From: an uncultured Sphingobacteriia bacterium
GTDB taxonomy: Bacteria; Bacteroidota; Bacteroidia; Chitinophagales; Chitinophagaceae
Reading direction: 5' to 3'
Assembly: GCA_945957225.1 (NCBI GenBank)
Contig: CAMFKK010000005.1
Location: forward strand, 1 to 28,131
DNA: 28,131 nucleotides
Shown here: in pieces, positions 14,101 to 21,305 of the stretch
Layout of the letters: each line of letters opens with the position of its first letter
Position numbering within the stretch: position 1 is the first letter of the stretch
The notes under the pieces: generated by a model
What the model was told of the DNA's origin: nothing
The model's database searches: none
The model's input: the letters and a program-made list of their open reading frames with translations, nothing else
Translations under genes and position numbers: made by a program

Positions 14101-15813
14101 ATGGGAAACGCACTTGAATTCATATTAAAGCTCACTGATATGCTCTCTCCGAGCATGCGCCAAGCGGCACAGCTGAGCGATGCTGCGTCCACTAGAATTC
14201 AATCCCAATTTGATTCCATTCGTGGCAAAAGTAAATACCTAGGTTCTTCTGTTAATGAGCTTAAATCTCGTCTGGAGGCAATTAACCAGGTTAGGTTCTC
14301 TACAACCATTGCCAGAGAATTTGAGCAAGCCACCAGAGCAGCCCATAGACTTGAAAACCAAATTGCCAAACTTGATGGGTCTGCTAAAGGCGGGTCAGGT
14401 GGTGGTAGTATGCTTGGAAAATTTATCAAGGGAAATCTGATCAGCGGGGCGATAACCTCAGGCATGGACATGATCAAGGATGGAATTGGAGATACTTATC
14501 AAACCGCTTTAAGGAATAGCTCACTCAATACAGCAATCAATTCGACTACAAAGGGTCAAGGTAAACAAGCAGTTTCTATGACCAATAATATTGTTGATAA
14601 ATATGGTCTTGATTATGAATCAAGTCTAGAAGGAGTAAAAACACTTACTGGAGGTCTAATGGGGATGAACATTCCTCTAGAAAAGCAGATGAAAATTTTT
14701 GAAGGGGTGAGTGCTGGTGTAGCCGCTATGAAACTTGGAGCTGAAGAAAGTAAGGGAGCTATGTTGGCACTTGGTCAAATGGCTTCTAAGGGTACTGTAA
14801 GTGCTGAAGAATTACGTGGTCAGTTGGGGGAGAGAATACCAGGCGCTTTCAATATTGCTGCTAGAGCCATGCACATGACTGAAGCTCAGTTAGGTAAAAT
14901 GATGCAGAAGGGAGAAATAGCATCCAAAGACTTCTTACCTAAGTTTGCTGCAGAAATGCAAAGAACCTTTGGTGCAGCTGCTCTATCGGAAGCTAATGGG
15001 CCAGCAGCTATACAAAACAGGTTTAATAAAGCTATTTTCTTAATGAAAGCTGATATTGGGGAGGGCTTGATGCCTCTGATCACTCCGATGATAGAGGCAT
15101 TTACCCGCCTTGCAACTCAAGCAATACCATATATCCGAGAAGGATTGTCCTATGTGATCAATTTTGTATCCGGTATCAACCTCCAGTCTGGAGTTTGGGC
15201 TGATTGGTTTGTACTAATTAAGGATTATGCTAGCATTCTATGGAATGGCCTGAAAGGGATATGGAATACTGTCTACAATATTGGGAAGGGTATTTTCACT
15301 TGGCTAGCTAACTCTCAGATGATTAAAGATTTATTTTGGGGAATTGGGAAGATTGGTGAATTCATTCTTTTGATAATCAAAAAGACAGGCGATGTTCTGT
15401 TATGGTATTGGAATAATATCTGGAAACCATTCTTGGACAAAATTGAATGGGTTTATAACAAGGTAAAAGCAATATTAGGATTTGGAGGTAAGGCAGTTGA
15501 AATAAAGGGTTCAGTAGACCAAAAAGTCATTGCAAAAACCTTTGCAGGGATACCAGGTATTGACGCCAAATCGGCCAATAGCTCATTAAAGCAGCCAACC
15601 AATTACAATAGTTCAGATACAGTTAACCAAAAGGCTGAAACTGTGAACAACGGTGGGCAAAGAAGCATCACTATTCAAATTGCCAAGCAATCCGGTGTTG
15701 AGAATCTGTATGTGACCAATATGGAACAGGGAATTGAACAGATTGAATCAATGGTAAAAGAGATGATGCGCAGAACATTACTATCAATTAACAACCAAGC
15801 AGTGGCTCAATAA
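14101..15813 (+). CDS. Tail tape measure protein
   Basis: 570 residues. The N-terminus is helical coiled-coil (LEFILKLTDMLSPSMRQAAQ; LEQATRAAHRLENQIAKL type sequence). The tape-measure N-terminal domain is clear near residues 170-260, including LGQMASKGTVSAEELRGQL, GERIPGAFNIAARAM and the nearby KGEIASKDFLPKF. Hydrophobic and Trp-rich helices follow at about 370-450 (ILWNGLKGIWNTVYNIGKGIF). The protein sets tail length and enters the cell envelope during injection; at 570 residues it predicts a short tail. It follows the frameshifted chaperone pair, its usual partner, and its stop overlaps the next start by one base. Confidence 0.92.
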   Translation: MGNALEFILKLTDMLSPSMRQAAQLSDAASTRIQSQFDSIRGKSKYLGSSVNELKSRLEAINQVRFSTTIAREFEQATRAAHRLENQIAKLDGSAKGGSGGGSMLGKFIKGNLISGAITSGMDMIKDGIGDTYQTALRNSSLNTAINSTTKGQGKQAVSMTNNIVDKYGLDYESSLEGVKTLTGGLMGMNIPLEKQMKIFEGVSAGVAAMKLGAEESKGAMLALGQMASKGTVSAEELRGQLGERIPGAFNIAARAMHMTEAQLGKMMQKGEIASKDFLPKFAAEMQRTFGAAALSEANGPAAIQNRFNKAIFLMKADIGEGLMPLITPMIEAFTRLATQAIPYIREGLSYVINFVSGINLQSGVWADWFVLIKDYASILWNGLKGIWNTVYNIGKGIFTWLANSQMIKDLFWGIGKIGEFILLIIKKTGDVLLWYWNNIWKPFLDKIEWVYNKVKAILGFGGKAVEIKGSVDQKVIAKTFAGIPGIDAKSANSSLKQPTNYNSSDTVNQKAETVNNGGQRSITIQIAKQSGVENLYVTNMEQGIEQIESMVKEMMRRTLLSINNQAVAQ

Positions 15814-16355
15814 TGGCAAATAGTATTTTCAATATTAGCGACATTTTCAGGCAAACATTTGGTTATGAAGCACCACCTGCATTCACCATTGAAAATGCCA
15901 TTCCTAGGCGGGAAAGAGGCGATTTTGGCGCAAAGTTCTATGGCAATGACTTACTAGGCCGTGAGCATTTTATGCCTGTTATTTTGAATGGCTATTTGAT
16001 TCCATTCGCTGTCATGGGTATTACTTGTAGAAAGAATATAGTGAGTACCCAAATGGCAGAGCGTAAGGGTAGTGTACATGAGATTATCAATATTGATGAC
16101 TACATGATCAATATCAAAGGCATCTTGGTTTCTGATGATCAGGAGTTTCCTGAAGGTGAAATGAAGCTGTTGTTAGACATGTTTGAAATTAACCGCAGCT
16201 TGGTGATCAAGTCAGTGAAAACAGATTTGTTCCTAAAGGGAGATGATAAAGTATTGATCAAGGATATGCCTATGCCACCAAGTCCGGGCTCCCATAATGT
16301 ACAAACATTTGAAATTAACCTGGTCTCTGATTTAGTGTACACTTTAACGCTGTGA
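15813..16355 (+). CDS. DUF6046-like tail/baseplate protein (Mu gp43 position)
   Basis: 180 residues. Recognisable segments are GAKFYGNDLLGREHFMPVIL, VMGITCRKNIVSTQMAERKG, TVHEIINIDDYMINIKG-like sequence and FEINRSLVIKSVKTDLFL. Bacteroidota phage proteins of this kind carry the DUF6046 label. The position between tape measure and hub corresponds to Mu gp43 (N, the DNA circularisation/baseplate protein), so a baseplate-tube connector is the likely role. No enzyme motif is present. Confidence 0.7.
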   Translation: MANSIFNISDIFRQTFGYEAPPAFTIENAIPRRERGDFGAKFYGNDLLGREHFMPVILNGYLIPFAVMGITCRKNIVSTQMAERKGSVHEIINIDDYMINIKGILVSDDQEFPEGEMKLLLDMFEINRSLVIKSVKTDLFLKGDDKVLIKDMPMPPSPGSHNVQTFEINLVSDLVYTLTL

Positions 16356-16356
16356 T

Positions 16357-17370
16357 ATGGCTTTTGAATTAAGTAGCAATAACACAATTGGGCCTTACAA
16401 GCAGGTTAAGGTTAATGAGGTGAAGGTAACCAAGAGTATGACTGATTTTGTTGATAAGTGTGTCATCAAAATACCCATCACGGCCAGAGTAGTTCAAAAA
16501 GGCCTTGTGGTAACCGAAAGTGCAGAAACGGCCAGACTGATTGAAGAGGGAATGTCAGTGAATATCAAACTTGGTTACAACGGTGTTCTGAAGGAAGAAT
16601 TTGACGGTTTTGTTGCTAGGGTTAATCCAGTAACGCCAACTGAAATAGAATGTGAAGGGTGGAGCTATAAATTAAGAAATAGAACCATCCTAAAGACATT
16701 CAAAAAAACAGAGCTCTTAGACATAATGAAATATTTGGTTGCTGGTACCGGAATTGAACTGGATACTAATCTAATCCCCAAATTTTTAATTGATAAGGTG
16801 GTATTTGACAATTGCAATGGATGCGAGGCTTTATCAATAATTAGAAAAATAAGCCATGAAACGGTATTATTCTTTTTTAATGGTAAAAAGTTGGCAGCAG
16901 TTGTAAAGCCATTTGTTTTTAAGCCAAGTGTCAAGTATAGGATTGGTTGGAATGTTATCAAGGACAATTCACTAAAACTTAGACAGGCTAAAAATCAAAA
17001 TGTTATTATAAAAGTGCTTGGCATAAAAAGGGATGGCACTACTGAAGAAATTATTTCTGGTAAACACAAAGTTGTTGCATCAACTAAAGTGGGCTCTTTC
17101 GGTGAAACAAAGGTGATTAAAACCCAAAATATTACTGATAAAAGTGCATTAAAGAAAATAGGGGAAGCAGCATTGGCAAAGCTCCAGTATGATGGTTATG
17201 AGGGTAAAATTACCGCCTATTTAGAACCTTATTGTGAACCAGGCTATAAAGCAATATTGGAAGATCTAAGGTATCCGGAACGTGGAGGTAATTACTTGGT
17301 GGAATCAACTGAAGTAACCTATGGGGCTAATGGTGGCCGTAGAATAGTACAAATTGGATTAAAAGTATAA
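16357..17370 (+). CDS. Baseplate hub protein (Mu gp44 / P2 gpD-like)
   Basis: 337 residues. The N-terminal beta domain contains VTKSMTDFVDKCVIKIPITA and EEGMSVNIKLGYNGVLKEEFDGFV, then IECEGWSYKLRNRTILKTFK, which is the pattern of gpD/gp27-type hubs. The middle has LAAVVKPFVFKPSVKYRIGW and the C-terminus ALAKLQYDGYEGKITAYLEP followed by a beta-rich close. The hub trimer joins tube to spike. ATG follows the previous stop by 1 bp, and the spike gene overlaps its stop. Confidence 0.82.
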   Translation: MAFELSSNNTIGPYKQVKVNEVKVTKSMTDFVDKCVIKIPITARVVQKGLVVTESAETARLIEEGMSVNIKLGYNGVLKEEFDGFVARVNPVTPTEIECEGWSYKLRNRTILKTFKKTELLDIMKYLVAGTGIELDTNLIPKFLIDKVVFDNCNGCEALSIIRKISHETVLFFFNGKKLAAVVKPFVFKPSVKYRIGWNVIKDNSLKLRQAKNQNVIIKVLGIKRDGTTEEIISGKHKVVASTKVGSFGETKVIKTQNITDKSALKKIGEAALAKLQYDGYEGKITAYLEPYCEPGYKAILEDLRYPERGGNYLVESTEVTYGANGGRRIVQIGLKV

Positions 17371-17852
17371 TGGGCAAAGTAGAAGACGATATCAAAAACC
17401 AACTCCAGTTACTGGCAGGTGAATTTGGACCAGCGCAGATTATTTCTGCAAAAGTTCTGTCAGTAAATATTGACGAGGACACCATTGCAGTTGCGGTAGA
17501 CGGTGGATTGGAAATTGATGATGTGCGCCTAAAAAGTATCATTAAAGCGGGTAATAAGTTGGTTCTAAGGCCAACTGTCAATAGTACAGTGCTGATTGGA
17601 AGGATTGAAAACAGTGACGAGTGGGTTATGATCAGTCCGGATGAGATTGATTCTATTAGGCTAGAAATTGGGGAAGTCAAATATGAGGTTGATCAAACTG
17701 GATTTTTGTTTCAAAAAGAAGAATCAACTCTAAAGGAGTTAATCCAATTGATGATAGAAGCTATTGAACCTATTGTAGTACTGGAGGGGAATAACCCTGA
17801 CTTTGTAAAGTTGGCACAAGCAAAAACTATTTTAATAAACCTACTTAGATAA
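17370..17852 (+). CDS. Baseplate spike/OB-fold protein (Mu gp45-like)
   Basis: 160 residues. After a short helical start the central part has an OB-fold pattern: AKVLSVNIDEDTIAVAVDGG, then VLRPTVNSTVLIGRIE and WVMISPDEIDSIRLEIG. This is the 'gpV/gp45' arrangement at the centre of contractile baseplates. The C-terminal 45 residues are helical (LKELIQLMIEAIEPIVVLEG; AQAKTILINLL) rather than the His-rich metal-binding beta-helix tip of classical spikes, so a separate tip protein may exist. Start and stop codons overlap both neighbours by one base. Confidence 0.72.
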   Translation: MGKVEDDIKNQLQLLAGEFGPAQIISAKVLSVNIDEDTIAVAVDGGLEIDDVRLKSIIKAGNKLVLRPTVNSTVLIGRIENSDEWVMISPDEIDSIRLEIGEVKYEVDQTGFLFQKEESTLKELIQLMIEAIEPIVVLEGNNPDFVKLAQAKTILINLLR

Positions 17853-18109
17853 TGGCATTAAATAAAGACATACTTGGTCAAGCTTTATATGACTTCAGAA
17901 CCGCATTCAATAATAAAAATATTGATGAACTGATTGCTGAGCATGGAACAATGGAAGCGGCAAGGTTGGCTTTTGCAAAAGGTGAGGCCAATGTGATCAT
18001 AGAACATATTAAGGCAAATGCAGAGGGTCAATATCAAACTGGAACATTGATAGCAGGGCCAAATGCAGTTACAAAAGTGGGCGTAAGCGTAGCAGTTAAA
18101 ATTGTATAA
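17852..18109 (+). CDS. Small baseplate-region protein, unknown
   Basis: 85 residues: helical N-terminus (NKDILGQALYDFRTAFNNK), middle (AARLAFAKGEANVIIEHIKA) and a Gly/Val-rich beta end (TGTLIAGPNAVTKVGVSVAV). I recall similar short proteins in the same position in Bacteroidota Mu-like phages, without function. Its place between spike and wedge and the beta-rich end suggest a spike-tip or plug candidate, which is inference only. Confidence 0.65.
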   Translation: MALNKDILGQALYDFRTAFNNKNIDELIAEHGTMEAARLAFAKGEANVIIEHIKANAEGQYQTGTLIAGPNAVTKVGVSVAVKIV

Positions 18110-18391
18110 ATGAATGACATTCTTTTAAATACTGACTTGGATTTAGACTTTGCTGGTGGTGACTTGGTTATTGGTGATGCTACAAAGCAGAATCAGCAGC
18201 TACTTGTGATTTCATCAAAGGGAGACTGGAAGGAAAATCCAACAATTGGAGTAGGCGCAGCGGGTTATTTGAAGGATGAAGATGAAGCGGGTCTTATGGC
18301 TGAAATCAAGACACAATTTGAAAAAGACGGAATGAAAGTATTTGCTATCAAAGTATCAAATGAAAATATTGAAGTAAGTGCCAGTTATTGA
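18110..18391 (+). CDS. Baseplate wedge protein, GpW/Gp25-like (Mu gp46)
   Basis: 93 residues. DLDLDFAGGDLVIGDATKQN followed by QLLVISSKGDWKENPTIGVG and the C-terminal FAIKVSNENIEVSASY matches Mu gp46 / gp25-type wedge proteins ('l..g.w..np..G.g'). These hold the sheath to the baseplate. It begins immediately after the preceding stop and its end overlaps the next gene by 14 bp. Confidence 0.83.
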   Translation: MNDILLNTDLDLDFAGGDLVIGDATKQNQQLLVISSKGDWKENPTIGVGAAGYLKDEDEAGLMAEIKTQFEKDGMKVFAIKVSNENIEVSASY

Positions 18392-18854
18392 TAAACATAT
18401 TACCCCATTGGATTATGCCATTTTACAGAATGGAAGCATAACTGCATTAATGGCTGTTTGTATGGCTAACGATGCATCCATTACGGATGATCTGGTACCA
18501 GGTACTGTGTGGGCAGAGGTGGAAGGTCAGTATGATCAGGTGGAGGTACGCTTTCAAGAAATTACTGCAGCTGCTGAAGAATCAATAGTTAAAAAGCACC
18601 AAACCATCATTGATTTTGTCTGCCAAAATGCTGGAGAGATAGGTGGATTGTTTACAACTGCCCTTCTGAATGGGTTAAGTATTACTCAGGATGTAGCTGA
18701 AGGAGCAGTCTTAAAAGTGGCACAAACACAACTTAAAGTCATCAATTATTTCAAAACCAATGGAATTGATATTTTTAGTAGCAGGTCTTCATCCGATACA
18801 ATGTCGGGCGGGATTGGTTATATGCAAATTGGTTCCTCATTTATAGTAAGCTAA
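18378..18854 (+). CDS. Baseplate-region protein with duplicated LysM-like unit
   Basis: 158 residues from a GTG at 18378, overlapping the wedge gene by 14 bp. Two related units are visible: NGSITALMAVCMANDASITD / DLVPGTVWAEVEGQ near residues 18-50, and AGEIGGLFTTALLNGLSITQ / DVAEGAVLKVAQ near 86-117. Each is 'helix, xxNgxSITddl.pG..l.v', the shape of a LysM-like fold. Single and double units of this kind are found beside baseplate genes of contractile systems. A cell-wall or hub-docking role is plausible. The C-terminus is Ser/Gly-rich. Confidence 0.65.
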   Translation: MPVIDKHITPLDYAILQNGSITALMAVCMANDASITDDLVPGTVWAEVEGQYDQVEVRFQEITAAAEESIVKKHQTIIDFVCQNAGEIGGLFTTALLNGLSITQDVAEGAVLKVAQTQLKVINYFKTNGIDIFSSRSSSDTMSGGIGYMQIGSSFIVS

Positions 18855-19690
18855 TGGCACGTACAGTTACAGTCATCCAAAATGATATCATAGCCCAAAT
18901 GCAGGGGAATCCTATTATTGGCCCATTGTGGACTTCTACCAGTGGAGTAGGCATTTTAAGGGTCATAGCTTTTATTGTGGCAACAAATATTTGGACTTTA
19001 GAAACCTTGTTTGATGTTTTCAAATCCGATGTAGATGAAACAATAGCGGCTTTAAAACCGCACAGTCCTAGGTGGTATGCTGAAAAGGCAAAATCATTCC
19101 AATATGGTTATGATTTAGTTGATGAATCAGATTACTATGACAACACTGGACTTGACGAAACTGATGTTGCCAATAGTAAAATAGTGGATTATGCGGCTGT
19201 TGTTGAGGCTATTCGTGGATTGCGAATCAAAGTAGCCAATGACAATGGAACTGACCTTGTACCGCTTACTGAGCCACAATTAACCGCATTTAAAGCCTAT
19301 ATGCAGCGTGTAAAAGATGGTGGAGTGAAACTTTATTGCACAAGCACGAATCCTGACAGCCTTAAATTGACAATTGACCTTTATTATAATCCGCTTGTTT
19401 TGAATGCAGCAGGTCAGCGTTTAGATGGGGAGAGCAGTGAGCCTGTACAAAATGGCACAAAAAATTACCTGAAGAACCTACCATTTAATGGCGTATTTGT
19501 TCTCCAGAGTTTAACTGATGCCCTTCAGAAAGTGGATGGCGTAGTGATTGCTGATATCAAGGACGCTTCTGCTAGGTATGGTGCATTGCCTTACCAATCA
19601 TTCGCAGTTAAGTATTTGCCGGATGCAGGTTATTTACGCATAGTTGACAATGCTGATTTGATTATCAATTTCATACCATACAGTGAATAA
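18854..19690 (+). CDS. Baseplate J-like protein (Mu gp47)
   Basis: 278 residues. The N-terminus (TVTVIQNDIIAQMQGNPIIG; SGVGILRVIAFIVATNIWTL ELLF-like) and the phrase AEKAKSFQYGYDLVDESDYY near residue 75-95 are typical of baseplate J proteins in Bacteroidota phages. The centre shows LRIKVANDNGTDLVPLTEPQ and beta-rich LKLTIDLYYNPLVLN. The C-terminus is LPYQSFAVKYLPDAGYLRI and a final strand. It builds the wedge arm together with the following gpI-like protein. One-base overlap at its start and 8-bp overlap at its end indicate coupling. Confidence 0.8.
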   Translation: MARTVTVIQNDIIAQMQGNPIIGPLWTSTSGVGILRVIAFIVATNIWTLETLFDVFKSDVDETIAALKPHSPRWYAEKAKSFQYGYDLVDESDYYDNTGLDETDVANSKIVDYAAVVEAIRGLRIKVANDNGTDLVPLTEPQLTAFKAYMQRVKDGGVKLYCTSTNPDSLKLTIDLYYNPLVLNAAGQRLDGESSEPVQNGTKNYLKNLPFNGVFVLQSLTDALQKVDGVVIADIKDASARYGALPYQSFAVKYLPDAGYLRIVDNADLIINFIPYSE

Positions 19691-20153
19691 CAAGATTTAC
19701 GATATAGATCATAATAAGCTGGTTACTTGGATAATACCAGGCAAAATTCAGAAGCCAAGGTTTTTGAACCTATTAAAGTCATTGGTATACCCTGTAATTA
19801 GCCTTTATCTGTCATTCAGAAGGTACAGAACTGCTAAGCAGTATCAGCTTAAAATAACACCACAGGTGTGCTATTTAGAAATGATGCTCAATGATAGGTA
19901 TGACTATGTTTTACGCAGAATTAGGATTGTGGATTCCATAGATCGTCCAGCACTTAGCATTTTCACAAAGGATGAATTGAAGCCTGTTTATTTGGGTAGT
20001 AAGTACATCTATACTTCAGGAGAAGCTGGAACCATCAAGGATGATTATATAGTCCTTGTACCATCAACAATAGTATTTGAAACTGCTGAAATGTTATCTC
20101 TTTTGAAGAGCTACCAATTGGCGGGAATGAAACCAAAGATTCAACTAGTATAA
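19683..20153 (+). CDS. Baseplate/tail protein in gpI (Mu gp48) position
   Basis: 156 residues from a GTG at 19683. Sequence is basic at the N-terminus (PGKIQKPRFLNLLKSLVYPV; SFRRYRTAKQYQLKI) and beta-rich later (RRIRIVDSIDRPALSIF; DDYIVLVPSTIVF). It does not show a clear gpI signature, but it lies directly after J and before the fibre genes, the place of P2 gpI/Mu gp48. Role as the fibre-attachment wedge protein is inference from order. Confidence 0.6.
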   Translation: MNNKIYDIDHNKLVTWIIPGKIQKPRFLNLLKSLVYPVISLYLSFRRYRTAKQYQLKITPQVCYLEMMLNDRYDYVLRRIRIVDSIDRPALSIFTKDELKPVYLGSKYIYTSGEAGTIKDDYIVLVPSTIVFETAEMLSLLKSYQLAGMKPKIQLV

Positions 20154-20154
20154 T

Positions 20155-20862
20155 ATGAATAAGAGAGTCAAACTTGATAACCTTGGAGGGTTCCCCTTAA
20201 CACAGGACACCCTGAAATTCATGCAAGAAAGCTACCGTGATGCTTTTAAAGCCATTGCATCCTTGCTTGGTGACAAGGTGATAGTTACTGGAGTAGTCAA
20301 TGTTGCTGGAGTTTTGAGCAATGGTTGGATTACATACCAAGGTGAGTTAATTCCATTTGTTGGTGGAGCAGCCACAGCTGGAGTAGTTATCCAGGAAACC
20401 GCAACTTCTGAAGTGTACGAGGACCTTGTAAATAAGGAAGTCTATTTTACTAAAGTGGCATTTTGTGGCGCACCTGCAACCTTCCCATTTGCAGACCTCA
20501 AGCCATTGGATACTATTTCTGGTCTTAATGATGCAATTGCTGATCTAGTTGATGGTCTTGCTAATCACGTTCATGCATGGAGTACAATAACCAATAACCC
20601 ATTCAAGGAGTTCGGTTCAGTTGATATTGGAAACATCCCTGCGAGTGATGGGTTTTACACTATTGCTCTTGCAACTGCTCAACCGGATACTAACTACAAA
20701 GTAATTGGCACTTTAAGAGGCAAGAATTCAAACCTTGACTTTGACAATGATGTGAGTTGGGTAGTAGGAAAGTTCACAACCAATCAGTTTGAATTGGCAA
20801 TTAGAGAGTACGCAGCAGCGGCTCAAAATCTTGCTTTTGATTACATAATAATCCATCCATGA
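20155..20862 (+). CDS. Tail fibre base or fibre-associated protein
   Basis: 235 residues. It opens KRVKLDNLGGFPLTQDTLKF, a start I associate with tail-tip/fibre proteins in Bacteroidota Mu-like phages. GNGWITYQGELIPF-like sequence and DKVIVTGVVNVAGVLSNGWI form a beta part around residues 40-75, then a linker with SGLNDAIADLVDGLANHVHA, and a C-terminal beta domain (DGFYTIALATAQPDTNYKVI; ENAAQNLAFDYIIIHP-type end). This is the layout of a short fibre or fibre connector. It overlaps the next gene by 4 bp. Confidence 0.65.
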   Translation: MNKRVKLDNLGGFPLTQDTLKFMQESYRDAFKAIASLLGDKVIVTGVVNVAGVLSNGWITYQGELIPFVGGAATAGVVIQETATSEVYEDLVNKEVYFTKVAFCGAPATFPFADLKPLDTISGLNDAIADLVDGLANHVHAWSTITNNPFKEFGSVDIGNIPASDGFYTIALATAQPDTNYKVIGTLRGKNSNLDFDNDVSWVVGKFTTNQFELAIREYAAAAQNLAFDYIIIHP

Positions 20863-21305
20863 TGGCTAAGCAGTCAATTGAAACAATAAAGCAATGGTTT
20901 GAAACTGGAGACTATCCAACTCAGCAGCAATTCTGGGATTGGCTAGACAGTTTTATCCATAGAGATAGTGAATTGGCAGTGGCAAACATTACCAATTTAG
21001 AAGAGATTTTAATTGGCAAAGCCGATGTAGAAACTGTTACTGTGCTTGCAGGGAGCATAGTACTTGCACCAGGTACTACCACATTTGATGTTCCAGCGGG
21101 GCTTTTAGTTGAAAAACTATTGGTTATTGCTCCAACACCAATCTCTTTCAAATGTGGTACTACCCTAGGTGGGAATGAGCTTGTAGATACTTTTGATGTT
21201 ACTCAGGCTTTTGTTTTCCCGCTTGATCAATACTTCCCTGCTCTGACAACCATTTATTTTTCCGGAGTTTCCGGTGATACCATAATTAAAATCCTAAAAC
21301 GATGA
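20859..21305 (+). CDS. Fibre-region protein, unknown
   Basis: 148 residues. The helical N-terminus MAKQSIETIKQWFETGDYPT plus QQQFWDWLDSFIHRDS is a pattern shared by many Bacteroidota phage and phage-like fibre proteins. The C-terminal half is beta-rich (LLVEKLLVIAPTPISFKCGT; FPALTTIYFSGVSGDTIIKI). It may be a fibre cap or a chaperone for the large fibre that follows. It overlaps that gene's start by 4 bp. A start one codon later (second ATG, 20862) is equally possible. Confidence 0.62.
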   Translation: MMAKQSIETIKQWFETGDYPTQQQFWDWLDSFIHRDSELAVANITNLEEILIGKADVETVTVLAGSIVLAPGTTTFDVPAGLLVEKLLVIAPTPISFKCGTTLGGNELVDTFDVTQAFVFPLDQYFPALTTIYFSGVSGDTIIKILKR

